Positions 21,481-39,151 of a DNA stretch of 64,000 nucleotides are shown one piece after another (position 1 is the first letter of the stretch; each line of letters starts with the position of its first letter). The stretch covers positions 47,729,422 to 47,793,421 of the forward strand of contig JAYGXS010000003.1 of NCBI GenBank assembly GCA_036362985.1, written 5' to 3'. The translations under genes and the position numbers were made by a program. The notes under the pieces were generated by a model. It was not told the origin of the DNA, ran no database searches, and saw only the letters and a list, made by a program, of their open reading frames with translations. Source of the DNA: Ligula intestinalis. Its lineage: Eukaryota > Platyhelminthes > Cestoda > Diphyllobothriidea > Diphyllobothriidae.

Positions 21481-21688
21481 CTACGGCGTGTATTCAAGCG
21501 AAACCTGTTCAAGAACGGCACTTAATCACGCAGTGCTGGTTGTTGGCTAAGGTACAGAGGACGATCTGCCTTACTGGTTAGTAAAAAACAGCTGGGGACG
21601 CTCCTGGGGCTCGGCGTGATATATAAAAATGGCCCGCAACAAAAACATTTGTGGGATCGTTATGGCTGCCAGCTTTCCCATTGTGCAG
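21481..21688 (+). pseudogene. Cathepsin L pseudogene exon 4 (His/Asn exon)
   Basis: The exon follows a good TTTCTTTCAG acceptor. LNHAV and VKNSWGRSWG keep the catalytic His and Asn. TAA replaces a conserved Tyr and TGA a conserved Gly, two in-frame codons are missing relative to the intact copy, and the stop position is CAG. The 3' flank (GAGGTTCTCAAAGAC) is homologous to that of the intact gene. Confidence 0.9.
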
Positions 21689-21699
21689 GCAGTAAACCT

Positions 21700-22935
21700 C
21701 TTGAGGTTCTCAAAGACTTTCTTCTTCTCTTTCATTGCGACAAGTCTATCGTTGACCTACTTGAAATGTATCCAACGCGTTTTTAACATTTGCCTAAAAA
21801 AGCTGACGTTGAAGTTGGTATAAACCAATCTCGCTACTTTTCAGAAAATTCAGGTAGCTTATAACAGGATGTTTTTAGAGATATGCCTTAGCAACCAGCC
21901 TACTTTAATAGTACCTATGTCTACTATTTGCGAAAAAGAATGCCTATAAATATGGACCAAATTCACAGTGCGTATTCGGTACAAACTTTGGACTTAAATC
22001 ATTGTCAGGAATTAAATTTCACTAGCCAGATCCGTTTTACTATCCTTTGAGTCGAAGAAGCAAAATAAAGATCTTCTGACTCGCGGCAAAGACGTAACAT
22101 ACGCATAAATAATATGCATCATAACACACAATCCCTTGCCTGTTAGAAAGCTATGCCAAGTAGATCTCAATTTCACAGTAAGCGGCTTTGACTTGGCATC
22201 TTACCAATATAGCAGCTTTGGCCATAGTGCTAACCTTCGAAGATATAGGGTTCAACTGTGAATAATGTCTAAAGCTTACTTTTGGTATAAAAGTAGATTA
22301 ACAATTTTGGCAGAATAGAGAGGGCAACTGTGACATGTCTATAATTGGCCACAGCAAGGCTGCATATCGAACCAAAAATTAGGTATCTTTGAATCAGGGT
22401 ATCAGAAGGCACACCCAAAAACAACTACCTGTCATCAACCGCAAACCTTTTTATACCAAAATGTTGTACCAGTAGAAAACTATGGAAAGCGTTCGGTGTA
22501 CACAATGAGATCACTTGTGCCTTCTTAGACCGGCCGTGGAACTAGGCACATAAACAAAGGTACGGATCCGGTGACTGTACAGACCTCATTTGCAAGTCTG
22601 TTTAAAAAATGAAACCATTCAGTTGGTATGTTATAATGCACGCGAAGCCTGCTTGAGATGTTTTAGGGCATGCTCGCTGTTAAATCTGATCAGACATGGA
22701 ATATTTCACAATGATGTATTATATGGACGCCTAAACAGCAAACACCGCAGCGTAGGTTCAGGTCCTGCTTCAGGTTAGGTTCAAGCTTGGGCTCAGTGTT
22801 GGCGTAAAGGTAAGTTAGAGCTAATTTAGGCTAAGGTTATCTTTCAACACTCATTGATTAACGTTCATCCCTCGCCAACGTAAATTACTCGAGCCCCCCC
22901 CCCCTCCCCTATGCCCTGGGGCTCATTCTCGAGCT
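21700..22935. other. Duplicated 3' flank, then no recognisable gene
   Basis: Up to about 21990 the sequence aligns with the region after the intact cathepsin L (AGCCTACTT, CTATAAATA-GGAC, GGTACAA). Beyond this nothing is recognised. A C10 run occurs near 22894. Confidence 0.5.
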
Positions 22936-22939
22936 TCCA

Positions 22940-23010
22940 GAGTAACCGCAGCACAGCTAGTAGTCAAGGCATTTTGAGGTTTGAGCCTCGGGTCGTGCAC
23001 CCCTTCGGGA
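22940..23010 (+). repeat. SINE head fragment
   Basis: A B-box-like GGTTTGAGCCTCG matches that of the family 1 SINE at 23580. No body follows. Confidence 0.35.
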
Positions 23011-23069
23011 TGGCTGTGATTGGCTGATAATTGCTTATAACAGTAGATTAAGGTAACCAGTAACACCCT

Positions 23070-23420
23070 TGCTGCTGCGATCTTCAGGCCCGGTTCCGTA
23101 AGGGAAGAAAAGAAGGAACACGTGAAATGTAAGGAATAGTTTATTATGCAAAGAAGTAGTGGGATTAGGTAGGACGAAGCTGACTATCAGACTGGTGGAC
23201 CTCCGGCCGCCAGGGGACTCGATCCGAAGTGTGTCAGTGTGAGAAGCAAAACAAGCGCCTGGAGCGGTCTATTTGTGTGTCAGCCTTGAAAATTGATAGG
23301 CCAGATGGTATGGGGGAAACAGGCGTCGGTGTCCGCACTTATTAGCCACCGCGAAAGGGTGAGTGCTTGCACAGTTTGCGGCACCTATGATTGGCCGTCG
23401 TACAGGTGATGGAGATTACA
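23070..23420 (+). repeat. Dispersed repeat R3, copy 1
   Basis: Begins GCGATCTTCAGGCCCGGTTCC and shares several blocks with 34605-34870 (+) and 27875-28140 (-). This copy is the most diverged. Confidence 0.5.
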
Positions 23421-23579
23421 ATCACTTGACTCCATGCGTGGCGTGACACGGGAGGATGAAGGAGACTACAGGCCACTACAGGCTAATGAGCAAGAAATCT
23501 CCACTGCAGTCTCCATTTTTGCCAGATTTCTGCCTAGACTACTAGCCGCCTTGTAGCTGCTGGTGGATCTCGACTGAGC

Positions 23580-23935
23580 CCCAAGGCAGAACAGGACGAA
23601 TGACTTCCGTCAGCAATCGGTGAATGTTAATCAACGAATGTCAACATCTGTCAATATAAACCTGAACGACAAGGATCACGTGGCTCAATGGCTGGAGCGT
23701 GAGACTTAGGATCAAAAGGTCGCGGGTTTGAGCCTCGTGTGAGGCACCACTTTGGTTTGGGTATGCCTGGTTGAGAATGGCTAATAAGCCTGAAATGCCG
23801 ATCGCAGTCTGTCTTGTCTTTGTTGGCAATGCTATTTGTAAGCGTTAGATTTTACTGTAGGGTTAGGGTTAATCGAGTGTTAATGTTATGGTTGCGAGTT
23901 ATCTTTTCATTAGAGTAAGTTTAGAGATTATAATA
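23580..23935 (+). repeat. tRNA-derived SINE, family 1, copy 2 (better preserved)
   Basis: Head with A box GTGGCTCAATGG (near 23680) and B box GGGTTTGAGCC (near 23725), body GGCTAATAAGCCTGAAATG, and a terminal GGGTTAGGGTTAA run near 23860. Homologous to 54-391. Confidence 0.75.
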
Positions 23936-24015
23936 ATAATAATAAGGTTAATTTGTAAAGCACATCTTTGGCGCCGTCAAAAACCCTGGAAGGCAGGAAA
24001 AAACCTAACCCAAAC
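23936..24015. repeat. TAA-repeat-linked short element
   Basis: A (TAA)n run followed by AAGGTTAATTTGTAAAGCAC and CATCTTTGGCGCCGTC. The same arrangement is found at 47583-47749, where it is flanked by a target-site duplication, so it is a transposed unit. Confidence 0.6.
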
Positions 24016-25749
24016 CCCTTCTTTCGCAGTGACTATTGCATTTGTTTTGATCTTTTGCTAGGTCAATAGTGTGCGAAATAAGGAGTTTGTTTTAAGTGAA
24101 AAAAAACCTGACTTCTAGAGAACAAATCTAGAAAATATGATATGGGTATATTAACCATTCCTGGAATCCTGCTCAAGGCCACTTCTCCAAATTTTATTAA
24201 TTATCCCTGCAAATATACTGGTCTGATGAAGAGTTGTTTGTCAAATTGACTTTTCAAATTAAACATGGGAAAATTTTAAGGAAAGTATTTCGTTTAGTTC
24301 GTTCTATCATTCCCTAGTTTGATGCTGCCAAATTAATTCATATATATTCAGCTCATACAATTGGCAATTTGTGGAATGCAACCAAAGCGGAAATATGGAG
24401 AGCTTTTAATTCCTTCAGCACGTATACTGCCGGATCTGATAGGGATGAATTCTTGGTGACCTTAAAATGACACGTTATACGCCACCTCAAGTTATATCTA
24501 TGAATGCACATGCGCTTACGGATGCAAGTAAACTTGGCGTACGCAAAGGCGGCTGCTAGCCAGGGCCGCGGAACACTGCTAAGTGGCTTTTCAAGCAAGA
24601 AACTAGAGTACTACGATCTTCGTTTACAAGATACCTGGTAGACAGTGGTCACTCGGTCGACCTCAAAGCAGCTTTCCGAGTACTTGTTCGGGCAAGAACG
24701 AATCGGACCCTGCGTTTCATTTGAAGTGGCTCACATACGGCGGGAGAAATTCGACCTGTGCAAGCAGCTAGAGCACATGGTCAGCCTCCAATAACCTTGG
24801 TAATTAGGCAGCTAGTTTTAATCACGACTTGGTTTGCGCCAACAAACCATTCTCCCTTTTTTTCCTATAGACTGATTTAATGTAGTTTCCATCAGTTAAT
24901 CATTATTTTTACTGAAATCTAACCTTTGCTATTATACATTTACCTTCTGTGGAATTCAATTTGCTGTATCATTCTAGCCATTACCTGACTCATGCAATGA
25001 CGGAATGCAGTTGAAAAGCCGTCGCGAAGTTGGTTCATTTCAATAAATCCCGCTGTCTACACTTGTTTTAAATTTGCACTAGAGAATGATTGCTTCACAA
25101 ATGATGATGTTAAGTTGCTCAGCTAAAACTACGTATTTATGGTCACTTTTGGTTGCCGCAACGTGTGCACATTTTGTCCGCGTCTGAAAATCAAAATTCA
25201 TTGCGCCCTCCAAAACCTTCATCAATCATCTCTTGAGGAGAGAGAACAGTGGGCACTAAACGCCTCGTGACTCAAATGCTTCAGCGTAAACAGCCAGCAA
25301 AGGCCAGTAGACGCGTCTCAAACTATTATGCCTCCAGTCGGCAGGAAAATCAGCCTCTTCACTGCCTAGTTTATTTACCTAGAAACGCCTGTACAAGTGG
25401 CTCAACTTCGTGCAGCACACAGCTCGTAAAAAATCATTTGAAACGAAATGGCGGACTGTTAACTTGGAAGCTGCCACATTTATTTAATAGTATTCAAATT
25501 TACTTAAAGCGGAAAACGGAAGACCTTGGAATACCTCCACGTTGAAGACTTCAATTTTGGTGAGGATAACCTTTGTGTCCGCTTTAATTGGGCGCGGGAA
25601 TGGGGACTTCCAGCCTACACAAAATAGACCGCTTGAGAAAAATTATAGGCGGAGTAAATCTTCCTGTATCTCTTTCTAAATACTAACCATTAAAAACCAA
25701 ACTTTGACCTTAATCCTAACTTAAGTCCAACCTTTACCCAAGATACTAT

Positions 25750-25875
25750 GGTTAACGAAGAAGAAGATGCGATTACTAGAACAAGGACTTTATTTTCCTG
25801 ACGTTTCGGATTCCGTCGGGAATCTCTAGTCATAGGTAATCGTAAACAGGTCTGAGACATGCGCACATGCACATG
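25750..25875 (-). repeat. Hammerhead-like repeat, family A, 3' fragment
   Basis: Contains only the terminal part: GCGCATGT box, motif at 25797-25836 and the tail (AATAAAGTCC, GTTCTAGTAATCGCATCTTC on the minus strand). It lies inside repeat block R4 unit 1 and is absent from unit 2. Confidence 0.7.
25797..25836 (-). ncRNA. Hammerhead-ribozyme-like motif, family A
   Basis: Minus strand: CCT, ATGACTA, spacer GA, stem GATTCC/GGAATC with loop CGAC, CGAAAC, GTC, AGG. Stem II is nearly perfect, GAAAC and GTC are intact. Core positions 3 and 8 are A and T. Confidence 0.6.
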
Positions 25876-26454
25876 GTTAACATTAACCTAACTCTGACCA
25901 AAATACAACCCAACCCACCTAAATCCTTAATCTAACTTCCTGTTTAGGCAGCCATACATGTAACCCTTACCTACGTTCCTAATAGGATGCTGAAAACGGT
26001 TGACAGTCAAGTGAATTGTCAAAAAAAACGTCCGAGCAAAACACTATAAGGATTCTTCCTCAGTGACTTGCATTATAAATGCATGTCATCAGGACATCAC
26101 ACCAAATGCTTATTTTAAGGCCCAGCCTCAGTCAAAATAGCGCGAACGCTACTCTGGACAATAAAGGAAGTGTTATCGCAGACACACTAACCTAAACACT
26201 CCGACTGTCTGCTCCATCAACAGCAGTACAGGCGCATACGCGCGTACAAACAGTCACAGCTACCAACGCCTGGCGCGGTGCAGCCTGCGCGCATGAGGAC
26301 GCAAAGCCTGATTACAGGGAGCGCTGCGGTCTTGTAAATACAGGCATCTTACTCTCTCTTAGACATAATCCAACATTGCCAGCACACTCCTCGAACTGTC
26401 GCGTGACTAACCCCGCAAAAGGCTGCGATTCAGTAAGCTTAAATTCACGGCTCT

Positions 26455-26560
26455 CGACACGCCTTCACGGCTCAATTGGTAGGGTTTTGACTGTACTATA
26501 GCCTTCTCCGCGGACGTAAGGTCGAATCCCACCGATCCCACGAAGGTTTCACAATTTTTT
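26455..26560 (+). repeat. tRNA-derived SINE, family 3
   Basis: A-box-like ACGGCTCAATTGGTAGGG and B box GGTCGAATCCC, about 62 bases apart, followed by TTTCACAATTTTTTT. The same head spacing and TTTCACAATT follow-on occur at 41543-41660, so both belong to one family. Confidence 0.55.
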
Positions 26561-26859
26561 TAATTTAAAAAGAGGGTGGTTGTCAATCAAGGTTATTGCG
26601 ATGCTGCGTCAGCCAACAGAATAAGCCCTGACGGCAAGGTGGGGTGTGGGCTGGAATTTTCTGCCCTGAGTCGACGGATGGTGCTAGCACTGCATTTCCC
26701 ACTTAATCCAACGGCAGAATCAAATGGTTTAACGTACTGACAGCTTACAGTCAAGCACAAAGTCTAGACAAACGTGTTTAATCGATCTCAAGCTGCTGCA
26801 ACTACGCAACTACGCACCTACGAATACTCTGACTATCCAGTGGGTTCTGCTTCCTTTAA

Positions 26860-27840
26860 GTCGAACTTGCAACGCTTTTTACGATGGGCAGCTACATCGC
26901 GAACCATCAAGCGTTCACTCATCCAAGTACATTTACCTAGAAATGCCTGTACAAAGGGCTCACCTCCTTGCAGCACGCAATTCGTAAAGGTATTCATTTG
27001 GAACGAAATGAGAGACGAAAAAAATAGTACATCGATAACCCCGTTCTATCAATATTTAGTTAGAGGTTGTCAGATTTATGTGTATGTGTTCAGTTCATAC
27101 AACTTGTGATTTCTGGAATGCAACCAAAGCAGGAGTATAGAGAACTTTTATTTCCTCCAGCCTGAATAATTTCGGTTACGGTAAGGTGGTGGCTTTAAGA
27201 TAAATGTAAGGAAGGATAAATATTCCCATTCTATACTCCAAATTTGACTTTAATCTTTACCCTTACCCTACGTGTAGCTTATACGCTACATTTTAGGTTA
27301 ATCCTAACGTGACCATGACCCAATTTTGAACCTTATCCTAAGTGTTACCTTAAATTTAACTATTTTCCGCGAAAATCGGCACAAAGCAATGCGTATTGTT
27401 GCCAGTTCTTGTTTCCATGTCCTTACTTCGATTCCTAGTGTGATGCCGAAAGTGCTAAACTGTCCAGTGAATTGTCAAAAAGCTCCCGAACGAAGCACCA
27501 CAACGATTCCCCCCAGGACATCACACCTAATGCTTACATCAAGGCCCAGCCTCATCATTGTCAGTCACTTTAGTGCCAACACTCTTCTGGACAAGCAAGG
27601 TGGTGGAATCGCAGACACACTGATCTAAACACTCCGGCCGTTCACTCGACCCACAGCTGCACGGGCGGTTGCGCGCATAGTCACAACTAGCAACGCCTGG
27701 TGCGGTGCAGTCTGCGCGCATGAGGACGCAAAGCCTGACTACAGGGAGCACTGCGGTCTTGTAAATACAGGCATCTCACTCTCTCTTAGACATGATCCAA
27801 CATTGCCAGCACACTTGTAGTGACCAACTCCGCACGAAGT
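26860..27840. repeat. Duplicated repeat block R4, unit 2
   Basis: Second copy of the block at 25330-26420, same orientation. The joint contains a run of CTTACCCTTACCCTACG near 27247, a telomere-like tail. A shorter related fragment (GGAATGCAACCAAAGC) is also at 24370-24430. Confidence 0.75.
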
Positions 27841-27874
27841 GCGTTTGTGAACGCTTGTCATGACGAGCTCAAGT

Positions 27875-28140
27875 CGAAGTGCAATTTGTGATCACCTGCT
27901 GTTTCCGGGCTCTGGAACAACCAATCACAGGCCAACTCGCTCGAGACCTCCTGTGACGAATGCCAAGCAGACATCACATCAGACACCGTTTGCTGGCTTG
28001 TGGTTGTGCAGTCATCTGGTAATCAATTTCCTCCTTATTATTCTCACATCCCTTTTGTACAAAATAAACTCTTCCTACCACTCTGGCCTACCATGACTTC
28101 TCCTCTCTCGAGAAACTGGCCCTGAAGATAACAGTCGCCT
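27875..28140 (-). repeat. Dispersed repeat R3, copy 2 (minus)
   Basis: On the minus strand it aligns closely with 34605-34870: GGCCAGAGTGGTAG, TTTGTACAAAAGGGA, GGCGACTGTTATCTTCAGGGCC, GCCTGTGATTGGTTGTTCCAGAG. No open frame is kept between copies. Confidence 0.7.
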
Positions 28141-29520
28141 GGGTTTAACTTACACTCACCGAACTGTCTCATAATTGCCAGGCCTACGATTGCGGTTTAG
28201 GTTCCCGTAAGAAATAAACGTTTCCTCTAGAGACGTTTATTACCATCGGGGTAGTAACGATTACCTTTTTGTCCACACCACTCAATACTGTTCAACATGA
28301 GGATAGGTTCGGGCATGACATTTTTTGAATGCTACGCTCAGTCCAGACATTTTAGCAGATACACCTCCTTTTGGAAAGTGAAGTTTACATTTCGACCGCT
28401 GTCTCGCCCTGTTTTACCTAAAAAATCCGTCGTGTTGAACGCGTCGGCGACTCCGACTGAAACCACATTTCGTGTCACATGATGATTAGCACGAAATTAA
28501 CTTTAATACAACGGTGATGAACGGCTTATCGAGAAATTATCTTTGAAGAATTATAAGATTCGTCGTGCTGCCACTAGTATCTTAACCGTTTAAAGTTTCT
28601 CGCAATTGTTCTCCGATTATCAATTATTAATAAGGCTCACACAGGGACAATCTGAAATTTGAGGGCATTAGTGTTAGCTATTTTCTGCCTGACCATTAAT
28701 GTGAAGTGTACTTTGAGTCAGCTGTTGACAGTCTTGCTCATTTTAAGCACTCAGTTAGTAGTGTCAAATGGTTAAATGGGCGTTTTGAACAAATAACTGA
28801 CCAGTTCTCCTTAGAGTAGAGATCCTCCACCTGTAAGCGGCGCCCTGAAATTAGATCTAACAAAGACGTGTCGTCAGTTTTGGCAGGAGGCTTCACATGT
28901 ATTTCGGGGCACACTATTCGTTCCCACGCTGCTAGTTTGATATAGTTGGCGCGTTGAGGGCGTTTGATCTGGGAATTGGGAAGAAAGGGAATTCAGGAGT
29001 TCCAAATGCTGTCCCCAGAAGACGTTTATACAGGCACTCTGTCTTCTTTGGCCGAATCTTAGTGGTAATCGAACGCTACTCCTCCCCTTTGATACAAGTC
29101 ATACACACTGGGTTTGTGTGGCTTATGGAAATCGCTTACAGCCAACTCTGAACCCAACTCTAACACCCTCAGTACGCTGACGCATTAACGCAACGGCATT
29201 GGAACGAACAGTGTGACCGCGCATTCTCCCCGAGAACCATATAAACACATTTTGTAACGCACTGCTTCATTCTCCATGTCATCTATCTTTTAATTTCCAA
29301 TGTGGACATTGGAATCAGGTCAATATGGTAAAGTTTTGGTGTGTACAATGGTCAACGCAAACGTTTCGCGGCAAAGGAGGCGTTACATGATCAGTGCAAC
29401 CATAAAAATGTTTAAAATAGAGGGGGGCGTCGTGACACTTCCAGATGCGGGCTCACGCTACCTACTCGAACTCAGTCCTAATATCAGATGGCTGACGGAA
29501 AGCCTGGCTGAAATAGCTGC
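28141..29520. other. No recognisable gene
   Basis: Open frames up to 75 codons (for example 29300-29527, +) show no motif or relatives I recognise. Confidence 0.4.
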
Positions 29521-29524
29521 TTTT

Positions 29525-30050
29525 TAATGCAGCCTTGATGGAATTCTGTCGAGAATCCTCAATTATAGGTTTTGGTAGGATAGTCTGAGCCATGCGTAGA
29601 TAGGAGTAAAATATGCACAGATTGCACCGTTATTATAGTTTATAGCAGTCATTCGCGTGCGTACTATAATTATCCGCTACTGTAGCCACCACTTGGGGTC
29701 TTAAATGGTGTGGTGATGTATTGACACTTCGCGTTTGACTTATTAATTTCCGCGATTTCCTTGACCGTGTCGGAGGCAGGCTTGGTAATTGTCCGACCGC
29801 TATGCTTGCTGTCGTCAGAGTTGTCGCTGCAACCGGCCCTGCCCACGTGACTGATTCCCTCGCTCAGGCAATGTCTACGTACACAGTATGGGCACGCCAA
29901 ATCGTTGCGCGTGTCGATTGACTGGGGGCCTGTGAAACATGACTCAAGCAGCTGGTGGCTCACGCAGTTGTCACCTCATGCAGAGATTTCGGCCTCGTTT
30001 AACTTGAAAATATGTCCAAGTCCCGTCGAGTGAGCTGCAACCTAGGAGTT
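29525..30050 (-). repeat. Hammerhead-like repeat, family A, copy 3 (nearly full length)
   Basis: Minus-strand copy matching 2570-3090 from the CGACGGGAC motif onward. At its 3' end (29533-29569) the hairpin can be recognised (CCT, ATAATTG, GGATTC, loop, GAATTC) but GAAACGTC has decayed to an ATC-A remnant. Confidence 0.7.
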
Positions 30051-30259
30051 GGCGCCTTTCTTCCTCACCGCCGCTGCATGCTCGGCCATTCTCGTCCGGA
30101 GTAATCTCCTGGTTTATTCGACGTACTTGCTTTGTCCACAACTGCACCAGGTCCGGTAAATGACTCCAGCCGTTTTCTGCCGTGGCAGTGAGGCTTTCGG
30201 TCTCATGACCCGGCGCCTGATGGTTGCTTCTGGCCTCTACGCCACTGCAACTCCAAGTA

Positions 30260-30360
30260 GAGTGAGCAAAAAACGTCAGGAAAATAAAACTCTCTTTCTA
30301 GTGATCGAATCTTTTCTTTCTGAACTGCTTCCTGGAAGTCGCATATTCACTTCTGTCCTT
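30260..30360 (+). repeat. Hammerhead-like repeat, 3' half only
   Basis: AAAACGTCAGGAAAATAAAAC followed by the tail segment GATCGAATCTTTTC and GCTTCCTGGAAGTCGCAT, as after the motif at 13498. The CTGATGA half is not recognisable. Confidence 0.55.
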
Positions 30361-30489
30361 AAGTATTCCTTAATGAACGCTCTTCAGTCGCCAACGGAAC
30401 CCACCGTCCATTCTGCCTTGGGGCTCAATCTCCAGCCTCACTAGCAGCCATACGGCAACTATTAATTAAAGTAGATTAACATTACCGGC

Positions 30490-31000
30490 AAAGACAGGAG
30501 AGATTGGACTGGCTAGTTCTGACTCTTTAGGTGTCATCAGGCGGGCACATCAAACCTCAGACGCTGCATCACTCGGGACTTGTTTAACATTGCTCGCCAA
30601 TGCCCACTGGCACTATCTTCAGAACAGTCGCTGCTGGGTGCAGTGGAATAAAGTGAGGTGGATCCTGCGCAAGTCTTCTATTACCATAAACTACTTCACG
30701 TGCAAGTCACCGTCCCAGCACTCAACCCGTATTGGGACACACGGCTGACATCGTCATTTTTGCCGACTGAACTGGTACGGACAAATGAAAACATGAAAGA
30801 GATCAAAGAGCTCTTTGGAGACGTCACTCCGAGAAAAGTCAAAGGCTGCGATATATCCTTGAGCAACATGAATATGATTTTCTGCCTTTTTGCCATGGAT
30901 AGGTAAACTGGCAGATTTTGAACCATAGCAAGGGCACGTGGTTGAGACCGATTGTTTGTGGTAAGGGCACAAAGTAAAAGTTAATAATCAAGTGTGAAAA
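30490..31000. other. No recognisable gene
   Basis: Open frames on both strands (82, 76 and 84 codons) overlap each other and show no known domain. Confidence 0.35.
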
Positions 31001-31009
31001 AATTTCATC

Positions 31010-31095
31010 GTTTTGAAGGAATTTGAACCCACAGCAGCAAGGGCGAGGCCTCCGTACAACCGGCACTTTAAACAACTGAGTTACGTAGCCCATTT
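31010..31095 (-). repeat. tRNA-derived SINE head
   Basis: On the minus strand: GGGCTACGTAACTCAGTTG as A-box region and GTGGGTTCAAATTCC as B box, 60-65 bases apart. The acceptor and anticodon stems do not close into a tRNA. Confidence 0.5.
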
Positions 31096-32269
31096 ATAGA
31101 GAAGACAGTTTTATTACCGTTGGGTCTAGCTACCCACCCCGTTTACACCGACTTTTGTCCTCTATCAATTCGAATAACATAAGCTGACAGCCCAACCAGT
31201 GATTCCTTAACAATTTACTCGGGATTGAACAGGTGACTATTGAGATAAGTTTTTGCATAGGAGAGTTTCGACAGAGTTAAATCTGGAAAATATTTCATCG
31301 GAGTCTGTGGGACGCAGCTGTTCTGATACTTCTCCTGGCTGCACTAGACACTGCCAGAGAAAACAACCTGTTCGCCTCAGTGCACTTCTTATAATTAATG
31401 CATGGTTTTTTCCAAAGGGACGGTTAATAGAACGGACTTCCGTACAACCGTTGACTGGGAATGACCTGTCTTTTTACGAGCGCCTTGAATAAACCAGCCC
31501 TATGCAGCTGTTTCTTTGGGCATGGTCACCAGTACAAAAGCTTTCGACGCGAACTGACTATGCTAACTATTGAACACGAAGCGGCAGCGCAAAATGGTAT
31601 GCGCATTCCGAAATTCGTTCTCCACCCCCGCGATATAAGCCCATCATATTGCTTTGCTACTGCCTAGATAAACATATGTATCAATTTCGGGTCAGTTACC
31701 GAACTAATAAACTATTTTTGATCTACGCCCTGTATGACAGCTCGTAGGCGTGAAATCCTAGTTGCAGATTGGCTATTTCACCTCCTAAAAGTCTGGCTTC
31801 TGGCTGTCTTTTTTCATATATTTTACAAGCACGCATAACCGGAAATTTATATGATTAAATCCCCTTTTCTGACATTTAACCAGTGTCCAGATTTAAAGTT
31901 AGCATAAGGCTCCGCCTTGTCAAGTATGCACTATGCAACCTTTACTGACAATATGTGCTCCTATCGGTTATTCTACGTAAGGGGCGTACTTTCGTTTATC
32001 AATATGAGCACGCAGGGTTAGTACAACCGCAGTTCAGTTTCACCCGAAACAAGTGTCTGCCATTGATTGTTTATGCATAAAAACGACAGTGATTTGTTTA
32101 CATTCCAGGTAATTGACTTCGAAAACACTTCAGACTTCCAAATTAGACCTGCCGTGTATACGCAGATAGTGCTTCGCACATTTGTCTCAGAGTGAACACT
32201 GTTCACTGCGCATGTAGGAAGGCCCAACTGTATGCACTCGTCTGTTTACATGAAAAGTCGCCGAACTGT
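31096..32269. other. No recognisable gene
   Basis: Spacer upstream of the cathepsin L promoter. No protein family or repeat is recognised. Confidence 0.4.
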
Positions 32270-32392
32270 TTCAAAGTGCCAAATTGGTTAACGATTTGGC
32301 CAGTCGTTTGGTAACTAATTCGACTACTTCTGACGCGTCCTCTTATTGGGTCTAGATATTTGGCCCCAACCAAAACTACCTCTACAGTTAAG

Positions 32393-32399
32393 TATAAAA
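32393..32399 (+). promoter_or_regulatory. TATA box of the cathepsin L gene
   Basis: TATAAAA lies 57 bases before the start ATG. A start site about 25-30 bases further on would leave a 5' UTR of roughly 25-30 bases. The surrounding 180 bases are conserved with the pseudogene's upstream region, which supports a real promoter. Confidence 0.6.
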
Positions 32400-32449
32400 C
32401 AAAATGTGTTCTTGCTGAAGGAAGCTAAGATAACACTTTGGGTGCCATC

Positions 32450-39151
<6,702 letters not shown>

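Larger units (their letters stand above)
11384..21688 (+). pseudogene. Cathepsin L-like cysteine protease pseudogene
   Basis: A full-length duplicate of the intact gene at 32450-39151, with four exons of matching length and phase: 11384-11800, 14082-14302, 16215-16375 and 21481-21688. The family is papain-like (C1A), made as a secreted zymogen with an inhibitory propeptide. Disabling changes: start ATG is ACG (11384-11386); TAG at 11477-11479 replaces Trp32 of the intact copy; exon 2 lacks one base right after the acceptor, shifting frame; TAA at 21548-21550 and TGA at 21617-21619 in exon 4; and the natural stop is CAG (21686-21688), with read-through to 21823. The catalytic Cys (CGSCWAF), His (LNHAV) and Asn (VKNSWG) codons are still present, so loss of function is probably recent relative to the duplication or was tolerated by drift. 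Confidence 0.92.
25330..26420. repeat. Duplicated repeat block R4, unit 1
   Basis: Shares ordered blocks with 26860-27840: TTTACCTAGAAACGCCTGTACAA, GTGAATTGTCAAAAA, AAGGCCCAGCCTCA, GCGCGCATGAGGACGCAAAG and TCTTGTAAATACAGGCATCT. Offsets shrink from about 1.55 kb to 1.43 kb along the block because unit 1 contains an inserted hammerhead-like fragment. Confidence 0.75.

Noticed and set aside
26040..26110. CTGATGACATGC hairpin (minus strand) as another hammerhead
   Set aside because: The CTGATGA box is present but no GAAAC or NUC triplet follows a hairpin in the right place. The corresponding site in repeat unit 2 lacks the box.
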